Assembly (NCBI GenBank): GCA_016617855.1
Contig: JAECUM010009742.1
Span: forward strand, 36,362-100,361
Length of the DNA stretch: 64,000 nt
DNA from: Megalonaias nervosa
Lineage: Eukaryota > Mollusca > Bivalvia > Unionida > Unionidae
Direction of reading: 5' to 3'
The notes under the pieces are model-generated. The model had not been told where the DNA came from. It was given only the letters and a program-made list of their open reading frames with translations, and searched no databases. Shown in pieces: positions 50,490 to 60,026 of this stretch (its first letter is position 1; every line of letters starts with the position of its first letter). The translations under genes and the position numbers were made by a program.

Positions 50490-50987
50490 CATCTACTGTT
50501 GTAACCTATATTTTATGATAATCTTTTTCGTATCTGCTGACTCTCATTGGTAGAATATCTGTTAACATACTGTCAATAATACGGAACTCGCGTATTAAAT
50601 CGTCCATATCATATTTTATACCCCGCAAATAAGATCGTATTTGATCAAGTAATTTTTTATAGGTGATACTTGCTGTTTTACAAGCATTTTTTTTTTAGTC
50701 GCAAGACGAGGCTCAATTTTTTTACACGCTGTTGCAAGAGAAACACCGACACCAGATATTTTTAACAAAAACGGATTTAATGATGCTCCACTTGAAATAT
50801 ACCAGAGCTAGTCATTAACAGTGGCAAATATGATATCACTCGAAGTATTCTGTTAAAGTATTTGTAACATTTTTTTACACACCAAAGTTTTTTTATGATA
50901 ATATTTGTAATATTGCATTAGAGCGTCCACATCTTGTTTTGGAATTTTTTCTGAAATATGATTGAAATCAACTATATTTTTTTTCAT
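50490..50987 (-). pseudogene. Element 1 small gene, unknown, broken
   Basis: ATG at 50987 (- strand) gives 44 residues starting KKNIVDFNHISEKIPKQDVD and stops at about 50853. Coding-like sequence goes on in changing frames with PFLLKISGVGVSLATACKK and a Lys-rich stretch. A hydrophobic, Gly-containing middle after a helical N-terminus recalls minor virion proteins, but this is not firm. It lies just inside the left repeat, transcribed toward it. Confidence 0.35.
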
Positions 50988-51055
50988 TGTATAATATTTG
51001 TTTACATATTTTATACAATAGTGCCAGTCCCTGTGTTTGATTTATTATAATTAAC

Positions 51056-51682
51056 TTACCAAGGTGTTTCAGCTATGAATTCCAAACACCACCAATAATG
51101 TCTCGGTTGCATTGCAGTTGATGTCAACGTAAACGCTTCTTTGATGTCCTTGGTTAGCTTCACCAGTACAGGATTATGATATATATTCGGTAATGATGAA
51201 GTAGACACAGTAATATCCGAACCGTATATGGATAGCCTGTATAACCCAGCTACTTGTGTAGTATATTCTATAGTGTTAATGTGAGTAATCGATAACAATG
51301 TTGATGATCCTGATGATACTGTGTACACGATAATTTCAATTTGTCCGTGTGGAATTTTAATCAGATTCGTTTTTTCAATGATACTAGGAATTCCGATAAC
51401 AATATCGTTTAGTTTTATGTTAATTTCAGCAAGTTTAATATCTACAACCGCTGGATTTCAAAAAAATTCATTAATAGATTTGTTTATATTTCTACGAAAA
51501 TTTAAAAACTTTTGTACGTGATTAGAAAAATCAGTTCTAATAGCGTTAATTCCATCGTTTATTAGAATATTAATATCCTCTACTGATATCTGAGATCCAT
51601 CTCCAACATCTTGATATTTTTTGCAGTGCGTCGAGCAAATATATGTACGGTCGAGTAATATTTTTATTCTCATCATCTGCAA
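51056..51682 (-). pseudogene. Element 1 copy of a conserved element protein (FRRNI / VVDIKLAEI)
   Basis: The first frame (51682-51458) has ISVEDINILINDGINAI and NFRRNINKSINEFF, ending at a T-run near 51462 where the frame changes. The next frame has VVDIKLAEIN, then VYTVSSGSSTLL and a Thr/Ser-rich beta-type C-terminus to 51056. It matches the element-2 gene at 39424-39780. A helical N-terminus followed by a beta-rich domain would suit a fibre- or penton-like virion protein, but that is inference. Apart from the homopolymer frameshift the gene looks fairly well kept. Confidence 0.55.
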
Positions 51683-51715
51683 AATTGCATTCTATCGTCC
51701 GCTCCGGATATTGTT

Positions 51716-51931
51716 TTGATATCAGTAGAGGAATTTCGTACACTTTATCCGATATTTTATTTTGATGTTAGTAAACATAGCGAGCGAGCTGTAGACAGCA
51801 CAGCTGATATTGAAATTACTTGGACAATAGGAGCAGCTCCAGTAGCGCAGTTAAACGTGTATGCGTTAGTAATAAGCGATAAATTTGTTACAGTTGACTC
51901 TGTCGGAGGTAAAATGTCAGTCCAAGTTTAA
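51716..51931 (+). pseudogene. Element 1 major capsid protein, C-terminal fragment only
   Basis: A 71-codon frame without ATG reads FRTLYPIFYFDVSKHSERAV and later NVYALVISDKFVTVDSVGGK before TAA at 51929. This is the recognisable end of Polinton major capsid proteins and corresponds to element-2 residues near 38083-38160. The preceding ~1.2 kb of capsid gene is absent; instead the opposite-strand gene begins only 34 bp away. The capsid gene has therefore been truncated by an internal deletion or rearrangement. Confidence 0.6.
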
Positions 51932-51950
51932 TCTGGAATCGTTATATAAG

Positions 51951-52338
51951 ATGACAAAATATATTGTAAAAGAAATATATTTGACTGATGGTCAAGTTAA
52001 AAAATTAGCAGCTGCTGTTGCAAAACAGAGGCAGGTTTCATTAAAGGTCAGCCCTAACGCAGCGGGTACTTTAACAAAATTAATGTTAACCAAAAAACAA
52101 GTAAATAAATACGATCGCAAAAAAACCTTTTGTTTTAAATTTAAGTGCTGCACAAATAACTGCAATGGCAAAGCATGGCGGCTTCTTTGGTCCGGCATTA
52201 TCTGTAATGGCCAGAACGTTAATACCTAAAATTTTGCCAATGTTAGGTACATTAGGATTAGCAGCAGCGTCTGGAGCAGTGTCTGGCGCAACGAAAAAGG
52301 CAGTTGAAGGTAGTGGTATAAAGAAAATTTTCGTATGA
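51951..52338 (+). pseudogene. Element 1 minor virion protein with Gly/Ala-rich hydrophobic end
   Basis: ATG at 51951 begins TKYIVKEIYLTDGQVKKLAA. After LMLTKKQVNKY the frame changes at an A7 run (about 52119-52125). The continuing frame has LNLSAAQITAMAKHGGFFGP, then a hydrophobic AASGAVSGATKKAVEGSG to TGA 52336. The two repeated 'LT/LS..Q' helices and a hydrophobic Gly/Ala segment fit a capsid-lining, membrane-active protein. Element 2 has the homologue at 38197-38554. Lesion: one frameshift in a homopolymer. Confidence 0.55.
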
Positions 52339-52376
52339 ATATCGATGGTAACAATTTTATGTGATTGATAAATATA

Positions 52377-52540
52377 ATGCCTAAAAGAAAGACAACGACG
52401 AAAAAAAGACAACGACGAAAAGAAAGACAACGACGTAAAAAAAGACACGACAGAGGCGAAAAGGGGGATTTATTCCAATAGCCCCGTTACTAGCAGGATT
52501 AGGGGGAAGTCTATTGCCAAATCTGTTAGGAGTAGGATGA
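52377..52540 (+). pseudogene. Element 1 Lys/Arg-rich core-like protein (adenovirus pX/pVII type)
   Basis: ATG at 52377 gives MPKRKTTTKKRQRRKERQRR and further basic residues to TAG 52479. An overlapping frame supplies GGFIPIAPLLAGLGGSLLPN to TGA 52538. A very basic N-terminus followed by a Gly-rich hydrophobic end is typical of small adenovirus- and Polinton-type DNA-condensing or cement proteins. The end overlaps the protease start in ATGA (52537-52540), suggesting coupled translation. A frame change occurs within an A7 or G5 run. Confidence 0.5.
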
Positions 52541-53037
52541 GGACTAATGTTGCCAGGAACAAGGAGATAAAGTCTGCGTTAAGTAATTTTGATATACTTG
52601 ATAAACTAAAAAAAGTAAAAAATTTCAGTGGAGTTTATTCTAAAGATGAACTTATGACGATTCCACCACCAGAGACGCTAGCGTCTCCAGGTTCCTGTGT
52701 TATAAATATACAAGATTTTAATGACGGATCTGGCACACATTGGGTAGCTGTTTATAATAACAATTATTTTGACTCGTTCGGAATTCCACCAAGTGACGCA
52801 GTAAAAAAATATATGAGTAGAATACAAGATACGAAGTCTCCAGAGACTAAGTCTCTTGCGAAAATAATAAATTATTCATCTAATTAAATTCAACCAGTTG
52901 GAACTTCCGCTTGTGGATATTATTGCGTAATGTTCATTAAACAGATGACCGAAAATCCAGATTTTTTAAAGTTTATTTTGCAATTTGACAAACAACCTTC
53001 TCACGCTAATGATGAGATTGCATTAAATTTTATCTAA
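52537..53037 (+). pseudogene. Element 1 adenain-type cysteine protease with one in-frame stop
   Basis: The frame from ATG 52537 to TAA 53035 (166 sense codons) is uninterrupted except for TAA at 52885-52887. Catalytic His is in GSGTHWVAVY and Asp in YFDSFG, both before the stop. The nucleophile Cys in TSACGYYCVMF lies after it. This is a peptidase C5/Ulp1-like enzyme that would mature capsid proteins. Its length is near the family's ~180-200 residues. A truncated product would lack the nucleophile. The stop is a clean nonsense codon, not a homopolymer indel. Confidence 0.8.
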
Positions 53038-53052
53038 ACTCACTGATATACA

Positions 53053-53240
53053 ATGTCAACATATTGTCTCAAGTGTAAAACTAAAACAGAAAATAAAGAC
53101 GAAAAAACAGAAAAAAACAAAAAATAATAGAATAATGCTGAAAAGTATTTGTGCAATCTATGGAAGAAAAAAAGTATGTTTTTACCAAAAACAAAGTTGT
53201 CCGGAGCGGGTTATCCAGAAATTATTTTAGTAGACGACTA
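53053..53240 (+). pseudogene. Element 1 small zinc-ribbon protein (DUF5679-like), broken
   Basis: ATG at 53053 begins STYCLKCKTKTENKDEK, a CxxC at the N-terminus as in the short Polinton DUF5679 proteins, and stops after 24 residues. The downstream part near 53190-53238 has LSGAGYPEIILVDD in a continuing frame. The second CxxC of the ribbon was not found. The assignment rests on the N-terminus and position. Confidence 0.4.
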
Positions 53241-53248
53241 AATAAATA

Positions 53249-53725
53249 ATGACATGCAACTGCTGTGATTGCGATAGAGATTTGTGTCTCAAGCAAAATA
53301 AAATTGTTACATATTGTCAGAAATGCAAAAACAGAGAAATTATTGGAACAGGTATAGATATACATAAATTTATTGGAAAATTGCCGAAACCAAAAGGCGG
53401 TTGGACATTGCCAGGCCATAAATATACTGGACCTTATATTCCTCTTGATATACAACTTGACGAAAACGATAATCCGCTGCCAGGACAAGAGCCTTACAAT
53501 CAAGTTGACGCAATAGCAATGCGCCATGATATCTGCTACAGAGATATTGATCTTCCAGAAAGCGAACAAAATAAACATAGCTGCGATAAAGTAATGTTAG
53601 ACGAACTTCGTGATATGAAACCTGTAAATATGCGAGAACATGTTGACCGAAGGCTGGTCCAGGGTTTTATTGGAGCAAAATATAAACTTGGTCTCGGAAA
53701 GAATTATATGATGATCTTGCCTTAG
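53249..53725 (+). CDS. Phospholipase A2-like protein (parvovirus VP1/adintovirus type)
   Basis: Intact 158-residue frame from ATG 53249 to TAG 53723. The N-terminus has a Cys cluster (CNCCDCDRDLC and YCQKCK) likely to bind zinc. It is followed by PGHKYTGPYIPLD, a short Ca-loop-like GQEPYNQVD segment, and the catalytic dyad region AIAMRHDICYRD with the His-Asp pair of PLA2. The C-terminus is basic. Parvoviral relatives use this activity to breach endosomal membranes on entry. In Polintons its role is inferred to be similar. It is the least damaged virion gene here, and its end overlaps the integrase frame. Confidence 0.8.
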   Translation: MTCNCCDCDRDLCLKQNKIVTYCQKCKNREIIGTGIDIHKFIGKLPKPKGGWTLPGHKYTGPYIPLDIQLDENDNPLPGQEPYNQVDAIAMRHDICYRDIDLPESEQNKHSCDKVMLDELRDMKPVNMREHVDRRLVQGFIGAKYKLGLGKNYMMILP

Positions 53726-54619
53726 AGCTACACAGACCTAAAAAAAAAAGTTTCCGCGACGTAAAGTTGTCGCAAATGCCGTTGATGACATCTGGGCGAT
53801 AGATTTAGTTGATATCTCAAAATTAGCTCAATATAATGATAACAAGAGATATCTTTTTAATGTTGTAGACGTTTTTAGCAAATACGCGTTTAGTATACCC
53901 GTTTCGGATAAAACAGGGACATCGAAGACTGATGCGCTAAAACAAATTATTGTTAACACAGAAAGAAAACCAAATAGAATCTGGACTGATCACGGAGCAG
54001 AATTTTTTAATAAAAAATTTGAACAGTTTTTGGAGCAAAATAACATTAAAAAATATGTTACAGGAAATGAGGGAAAAGTGTCATCGTCGAGCGATTTAAT
54101 CGCACGCTCAACGAAAAGTTCCACAAATATTTGACAGCTAAAAATACGAGGAAATATATTGACAATTTACAAAACATTGTTGACGAGTATAATAACACGA
54201 AACACAGATCCATTTCGCTAGGCAAAAGTAAAATGTCGCCAAAGGACGCGATTGCAAATCCAATATTAGCAAACGAAAACATGTACAGACGACACAAATT
54301 TAAAGTTGGCGATAAAGTTAGAATTTCTTTGACGAAAAAAAACATTTGAGAAAGGGTATACTCATAACTGGAGTGAAGAAGTATTTGTTGTTGATAAAGT
54401 ACTTTTAACAATACCAGTTACATACTCGTTAAAAGATTTAGTAGGTGAGCCTATAACTGGCAGTTTTTACGAGCAAGAACTTCAGAAAACAGAACAAGAT
54501 ATATTTGTTATTGAAGAAGTTATTAAAAAGCGCGGCAACAAAAGTTTAGTCAAATGGCGTGGATATGGAGATAAATTTAATAGTTGGGTACCAAATCGGT
54601 CGATCTCATCGACTGAATA
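53707..54619 (+). pseudogene. Element 1 retrovirus-like integrase with chromodomain, frameshifted
   Basis: The first frame begins inside the PLA2 gene end (ELHRPKKKKFPRR). It continues with DDIWAIDLVDISKL, holding the first catalytic Asp, and NRIWTDHGAEFF, holding the second, and runs out at about 54132. The catalytic Glu lies in another frame within VIVERFNR (about 54080), which continues through NTKHRSISLGKSK and the RRHKFKVGDKVRI beta strand to 54349. A third frame holds the chromodomain, with EEVIKKRGNKSLVKWRGYG and NSWVP near 54510-54610. It would integrate element DNA. At least two frameshifts inactivate it. It converges tail-to-tail, with overlap, on the next - strand gene. Confidence 0.85.
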
Positions 54620-55077
54620 ATATTATTATAAATTTCTTCGTATTTTATTAATACTGGTTTACATTTTACTGGTTTACATAAAGAAATTAAATGTAATTTT
54701 CTTGCATCATCGACTGGCATTAAATTAAATATTTTAACAAAAATAAAATCGTATTTTATATTTCTTTGTTGTCCAGCTATTTTTACGTTTAAAAAGGGCT
54801 TTATAAGCTGCCAAAATATTTGATGCTCGGCAACAGTAAAATTAAATTTTATTATTTTTTTAGCAATATGGTACTTAACATCATATCGTCCAGTTGTTGG
54901 TCTGCTTAGATATTTTTTACTAACAACAACATCATCTTCGTCGTCGTCATAGTTATGCAAAATATCTTTTTCATTATAACCAGCAAATCTGTCATTAGTA
55001 ATATTTTCTGATGTAAAATTTGAAATTGAAACAAAATCTTCCGAATTTAGTTTAGCCAGTCTCTCAATTAAGTTCAT
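54577..55077 (-). CDS. Element 1 unknown protein, 166 aa
   Basis: Intact frame. The ATG at 55077 (starting NLIERLAKLNSEDFVSI) is preferred over an upstream one at 55197, because the latter would overlap the divergent gene. An acidic DDDEDD patch is followed by SRPTTGRYDVKYHIAKKI and a helical C-terminus with KLHLISLCKPVKCKPVLI. The alternation of short helices loosely recalls the VLTF3-like late transcription factors found in some Polinton-like viruses, but the zinc-binding part is not evident, so no name is given. It shares a 38-bp AT-rich divergent spacer with the 55116 gene. Confidence 0.6.
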   Translation of the reverse strand: MNLIERLAKLNSEDFVSISNFTSENITNDRFAGYNEKDILHNYDDDEDDVVVSKKYLSRPTTGRYDVKYHIAKKIIKFNFTVAEHQIFWQLIKPFLNVKIAGQQRNIKYDFIFVKIFNLMPVDDARKLHLISLCKPVKCKPVLIKYEEIYNNIIQSMRSTDLVPNY

Positions 55078-55115
55078 TATTATAATAATCTTTTGTCTAA
55101 TTAATAAATAATAAG
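55078..55115. promoter_or_regulatory. Divergent AT-rich spacer, probable bidirectional promoter
   Basis: Only 38 bases separate the ATGs of the leftward (55077) and rightward (55116) genes. Almost all are A or T, with TAATTAATAAATAATAAG beside the rightward start. TATA-like promoters of this kind drive divergent viral genes. Inference. Confidence 0.4.
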
Positions 55116-55397
55116 ATGTTCGGAGAAATAAAATATCATCAGCGAGATAATATATTAAATCATAAAGAATTAGCTGAGGCAATTCGAACTTGTTCATTGG
55201 GACATAATTTTTATTTTGTTGATGTTATGATAACATTAGGCGATTCTGACAAATTTTTATTAACAGCAGCAGATAAAATAAAACTCGATACAAAAAAAAT
55301 GATGACATTACGATTTAATCGCGACGATGTCATGGAATTTAGTCATAATTGTCTCACTCGAAATGATATAGAAAATATCATTAGTTATCGTATTTAA
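55116..55397 (+). CDS. Element 1 unknown protein, 93 aa
   Basis: Intact frame from ATG 55116 to TAA 55395. The sequence includes NILNHKELAEAIRTCSLGHN, FYFVDVMITLGDSDKFLLTA and RNDIENIISYRI. It has a mixed alpha/beta look and no signal peptide or membrane span. It overlaps by 17 bp the end of the convergent HNH gene. No family was recognised. That two neighbours stay open in a decaying element suggests it is real. Confidence 0.5.
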   Translation: MFGEIKYHQRDNILNHKELAEAIRTCSLGHNFYFVDVMITLGDSDKFLLTAADKIKLDTKKMMTLRFNRDDVMEFSHNCLTRNDIENIISYRI

Positions 55398-56199
55398 AAC
55401 TAAATCTATCAAATGCGAACATTGACGTTGCTGATTTTGTTACATTATCAGCTACATATTTTACTGAACGTTTATTAATTTTATGATATTTTGCCGCAGA
55501 TGTTATTGATTTAAATTTTATTTCTTCTCCAGTTTCGAGATTTATTGAGATAATTGATTTTGGATTTTTAAAATTAGAACCACCAGCATCTCCTCTTCTA
55601 CTATTCTCTTTTGATGTAACCAGATCTAAATTTTCTAGACGATTATCGGTTTTAATTTTGTTAATATGATCGATAACTAAACTATTAGGTATTAGTCCGT
55701 TAAAAGTTTCAAACACTAAACGATGTGACATATAATTAACTTGGTTAGTTTCTATACCACATACCATCACGTGTAAATATCCATTTTTATCTAAATTTCC
55801 AATAACTTTTTTTGTTCTTATATGTCGAATAATTCCCTTGTCATTTGCCTCATATAAATCAAATACTGGATGAGGTTGAAATTCATTTTGCAATGATAAA
55901 TTTTCAATATTATCATCAGCAACTGCGCCATTTGCTCTGTATACTCGTTGTCCTTCTGGAATATCACCGCAAAACAAATTATAAATAAAATCTTTTCTAA
56001 ACATTTTAATTCTTTCTGCATTATCGCCTTTTACTGAAATTAACATACCAGCTGGTGTTGATATGCCAACAGATTTTTTAGATTCTATATTGATAACAGA
56101 ACCAAGTGCATTTGCAGCGTATAAATTGTATTTCATATATACATGATAAGTTTCTTGTTCTTCCGCCGTCATTCTGATATATCTCAAAATTTCTGTCAT
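55381..56199 (-). CDS. Element 1 HNH endonuclease with duplicated domain and NUMOD-type C-terminus
   Basis: Intact 272-residue frame from ATG 56199. The second half holds the HNH core: SHRLVFETFNGLIP, then LVIDHINKIKTDNRLENLDL, with the His/Asp/Asn pattern of HNH_3-type homing endonucleases. The C-terminus (SINLETGEEIKFKSITSAAK) resembles a NUMOD1 DNA-binding helix. The first half repeats the same plan as FIYNLFCGDIPEG, then QRVYRANGAVADDNIENLSL, but DH is replaced by RA, so it should be inactive. The enzyme would nick or cut DNA, possibly for spread or resolution of the element. It is freestanding and leftward between two rightward genes. One of the few undamaged genes here. Confidence 0.75.
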   Translation of the reverse strand: MTEILRYIRMTAEEQETYHVYMKYNLYAANALGSVINIESKKSVGISTPAGMLISVKGDNAERIKMFRKDFIYNLFCGDIPEGQRVYRANGAVADDNIENLSLQNEFQPHPVFDLYEANDKGIIRHIRTKKVIGNLDKNGYLHVMVCGIETNQVNYMSHRLVFETFNGLIPNSLVIDHINKIKTDNRLENLDLVTSKENSRRGDAGGSNFKNPKSIISINLETGEEIKFKSITSAAKYHKINKRSVKYVADNVTKSATSMFAFDRFSFKYDN

Positions 56200-56279
56200 T
56201 ATATTATAAGGTTTTTCATATCTCTAATTAGGAATCTTAAAAAAAATTCAATTAAATATAAAATATTATTATATATATA

Positions 56280-59200
56280 ATGTTAAAATTGCGAGATATT
56301 GCTAAAAAGAACATTATCAAATCAGAAAAAATTGCTTCAGCATTTTCTGGTTATGATAACAGTTACAAACTTGATCAAAAAATTTTAGCAAATTTTAGCT
56401 CCACAAATTTATTTCATCTTTTACAACCTGTTATTGCTCAAGAACTTGCGGCTTATAAAAGTATTAAACTTATAGTCCAGTATCATACGATTTTATCAAA
56501 GTTACACGCAGTTGAAGATATACTTGATATAATTTTTGAAACAAAAAGTTTTGACAGCGAAATTTCAGAACCATATTTAACAGCAAAATCGAGAAAGATA
56601 TTGACTGGAACAAACATTGCCATGGTCGCCGATGAAATACATCAAGAAATAAACAAAAAATTAGAAGAATTTACTTCGTCAGGATCAGGTTGGAAATTTG
56701 AAATGATAAAAGAAGTTTTATTTCACACAGCAAAATATAACGTACTTCACGGCAGCGGCGCTAATGGCGCTGGCTACGTCGATCTCCCTCCAAAAATTAA
56801 AAACAAACAATGCTGTATTAATGTCAAAAACGATGATGACAAATGTTTTCAATGGTCTATTCTTTCTGCGATGTTTCCAAAAGAAAAAAATGCTGATCGC
56901 GTTAACAAGTATTTTCCGTACAAAGACGAACTAAACTTTTTAGGAATAACTTTTCCAGTAGCAGAAAATTATATACCAAAGTTTGAAAAACAAAACAGTA
57001 TCTCAGTAAATGTTTTCGGACTAGATGAGTGAGAAAACGTTTACCCGAGATATATCTCAGAAAATGCTACGCAAAATACAATAAATTTATTACTTTATCG
57101 AGGACATTATTGCTGGATAAAAAACTTTAACGGCCTCGTTGGCAAATAGTACAGTAAAAATAAAAATAAAAAAATATTTCTGCTATAGATCTTTGCACGG
57201 TTTTTCTAGCGATGAAAGACTGCAGGAGCATCTCAAATACTGTGTAAATGTTCAAAGAATAAGTATGCCTAGCGAAAAAGAAAAAAATATTAAAATGTAA
57301 AAATTATAATCATAAACTAAATATTCCTTTTGTTATTTACGCTGATTTCGAGTGCCTACTCGTTCCTGTGGTTGGAGCAAAAAATAATCCGAATAAATCC
57401 AGTACTAGAAAAATACAACAGCATATTCCTTGCGGAGTAGCTTATAAAGTAGTTTGTTGCGCTAACGATAAATTTTCAACTTCGATAAAGTTATATAGAG
57501 GTGAAAATCCTGCCGTATGGCTATTAAAAAATTTAATAGAAAAAGTTAATAAAATTTCTAACAGATTACTTAAAACAGCTCCGATGAAAATAACGTCTAA
57601 ACAGCAACTCGATTTCGATGAGGCAGTTAATTGTCATATTTGTGAAAAGTTGTTGGTGGATTCTAACGGAGCCCGTGATAAGGTGCGAGATCATTGTCAT
57701 TTGACCGGACAATATCGTGGAGCAGCTCATAACAGTTGTAATTTAAAATTTCATGCTCCAGATTTTATTCCCGTAGTTTCACATAACTTTCGTGGCTATG
57801 ACAGTCATATCATTGCAGAAGCTTTTGGTGATGAAAATATTAAAGCTAAACTAAAATTAAATAACGTAATAAAATGTATTCCAAACAATTTTGAAAAGTA
57901 TATGTCGGTGACGCTCGGTAAATTACGTTTCATTGACAGTCTGCAATTTATGGCAACATCATTAGATGAGCTTGTTAAAGGATGCAGTAGTTTTAATAAT
58001 TTGCGAAGTTGTTTCGGTGAAAACTATATCGATCTGACAAAAAAAGGTATCTTTCCTTACGAGTATCTCGACGATTGGAGCAGATTTGATGAAACTTCTC
58101 TGCCCGGCAAAGATAAATTTTACTCGCAACTCAAAAACGAAAATATCACAGATGACGAATATAAATATGCACAAGATATTTGGAATAAATTTAGTTGTAA
58201 AACATTTGGTGATTATCATGATCTATATTTGAAAACAGATGTATTATTACTAGCAGATGTTTTTGAGAGTTTTCGTCAAGTAAGCTACAGCAATTATGGA
58301 TTAGACCCCTGTTGGTATTATTCCTCACCTGGATTGTCTTGGGACGCTCTACTAAAAACGAGTAAAATAGAACTAGATCTCTTAACAGATGTCGATATGT
58401 TTAACTTTATTGAAAAAGGTATCAGAGGCGGAATTAGCGTTGTAACAAAGAAATATGCAGCTGCTAATAACAAGTACTTAAAAAATTATGATAAAAATCT
58501 CCCGTCGAGTTACATCATTTATCTGGACGCCACTAATTTGTATGGTTTTGCGATGTCAGAACCAATGCCGTGTAGTGGATTTCATTGGATAACTCCAGAT
58601 CAAATTCTTAAAGAAACTGAAAAAGATTTACCTAGAAAAATTAATATCGATTTTTCCGATATTTCATACTTTGTTGAAGTTAATCTAGATTATCCTAGTT
58701 CGTTACATGATCTACATAACGATTACCCGTTTTGTGCAGAGTCAATGATGATTAATTATAGTTTATTATCGCCTGAACAACGAACAACGACAACAGCAAA
58801 AATTCGATTGTTAATAAGTTAGTTCCAAATTTGTTAGATAAAAGAAATTATATTATGCATTACAAAACTTTAAAACAAGCAGTAGATGCTGGACTAATTC
58901 TGAGAAAGGTCCATCGCGTGCTAAAGTTTAATCAATCGAAGTGGAAGGCAAATTATATTGATCTAAATACGAAACGTCGTGCTGTGGCTAAAACCGAATT
59001 TGAGAAAAACTTTTCAAGTTGATGAACAACTCGGTGTTCGGTAAGACGATGGAGAACATTCGCAAGCGAATCTCGATAGAAATTGTTAATGATATAAGTC
59101 GCAGAAATAAATTAGTTAATGATGATGGTTTTGTTAGTATGAAAATATTTAATGAAAATCTTGTTGCAATAAAACGACGAAAGACAAATTTAAAGTTAAA

Positions 59201-59790
59201 TAAACCTATTTATGTTGGTGCAGCTGTACTTGATATATCGAAGTGGCTGATGTACGATTTTCACTATAATTTTACCAAAAAGCAGTGGCCAGATTCAGAG
59301 TTGCTATTTACTGATACAGATTCGCCAGTTTATAATATAAAATGTGAAGATGCTTATGAGGATATTTACAATAATAAAAATCTGTTCGATTTATCAGATT
59401 ATCCAGCATGTAGTGGATTTCAAGATAATTCGAATAAAAAAGTTATTGGTAAAATGAAAGATGAGTTTATGTTTATGCCAGTTAGGGAATTTGTTGGACT
59501 AAAGAGCAAAATGTATGCTGTTATATTAGATGACAATAAACTTACAAAAAAAGCAAAAGGTATTCCTCGAGGATATGTGAAAAAGATGATGAATTTTGAC
59601 GATTTTAAAGCAGCGCTAAACAATAGCGTCAGTTTTATCAAAACAAATGTTATCAGAACAAATCATCATAAACTTGAAACTGATACGATCATAAAACGGC
59701 TCACTAAGTAATTTTGATGATAAAAGATATTGCAGTGACGGAATTAACACACTAGCGCTTGGACATTATACAAGTAATGTTGTCTAAACA
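56280..59790 (+). pseudogene. Element 1 Polinton-type DNA polymerase B (protein-primed subgroup), broken
   Basis: The N-terminal frame (56280-57032) has a helical region, then CCINVKNDDDKCFQWSIL and ISVNVFGLDE before TGA at 57030. Exo I is FVIYADFECLL with Asp at 57344. An endonuclease-VII-like zinc module is CHICEKLLV...DHCHLTGQYRG (57632-57745). Exo II is SHNFRGYDSHII, and exo III is YLKTDVLLLADVFE (about 58230). Motif A is IYLDATNLYGF (about 58525), motif B is NNSVFGKTMENIRKR (59023), and motif C is FTDTDSPVYNI (59313). Stops at 57030, 58820, 59020 and 59709, and a scrambled stretch at about 57125-57297, break the gene. The last readable part (DGINTLALGHY) ends near 59790. It would replicate element DNA. 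Confidence 0.9.
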
Positions 59791-60026
59791 TTAGAAATAA
59801 TGTTGGAAAATTTAACATTGACAGATGGAGTTAATAGCAAAATAAAAAAAAATAATGGTTAATAACCAGCAATTATCATTTGAATTTAACGATGAAATTT
59901 CAGGTATTTGTTTTAGTAAATTTGCAGAATCAAACTCTCCCTTATCAAATCAGATGACAGCAAATACTTTAGTTATCTCGAAAGTTTACGAGACGAGCTA
60001 GCATTAAAATATAACAATTTGCATAA

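Noticed and set aside
53222..53578. 118-residue hydrophobic - strand frame
   Set aside because: Antisense shadow of the intact PLA2-like gene.
54058..54411. 117-residue - strand frame
   Set aside because: Antisense shadow of the integrase.
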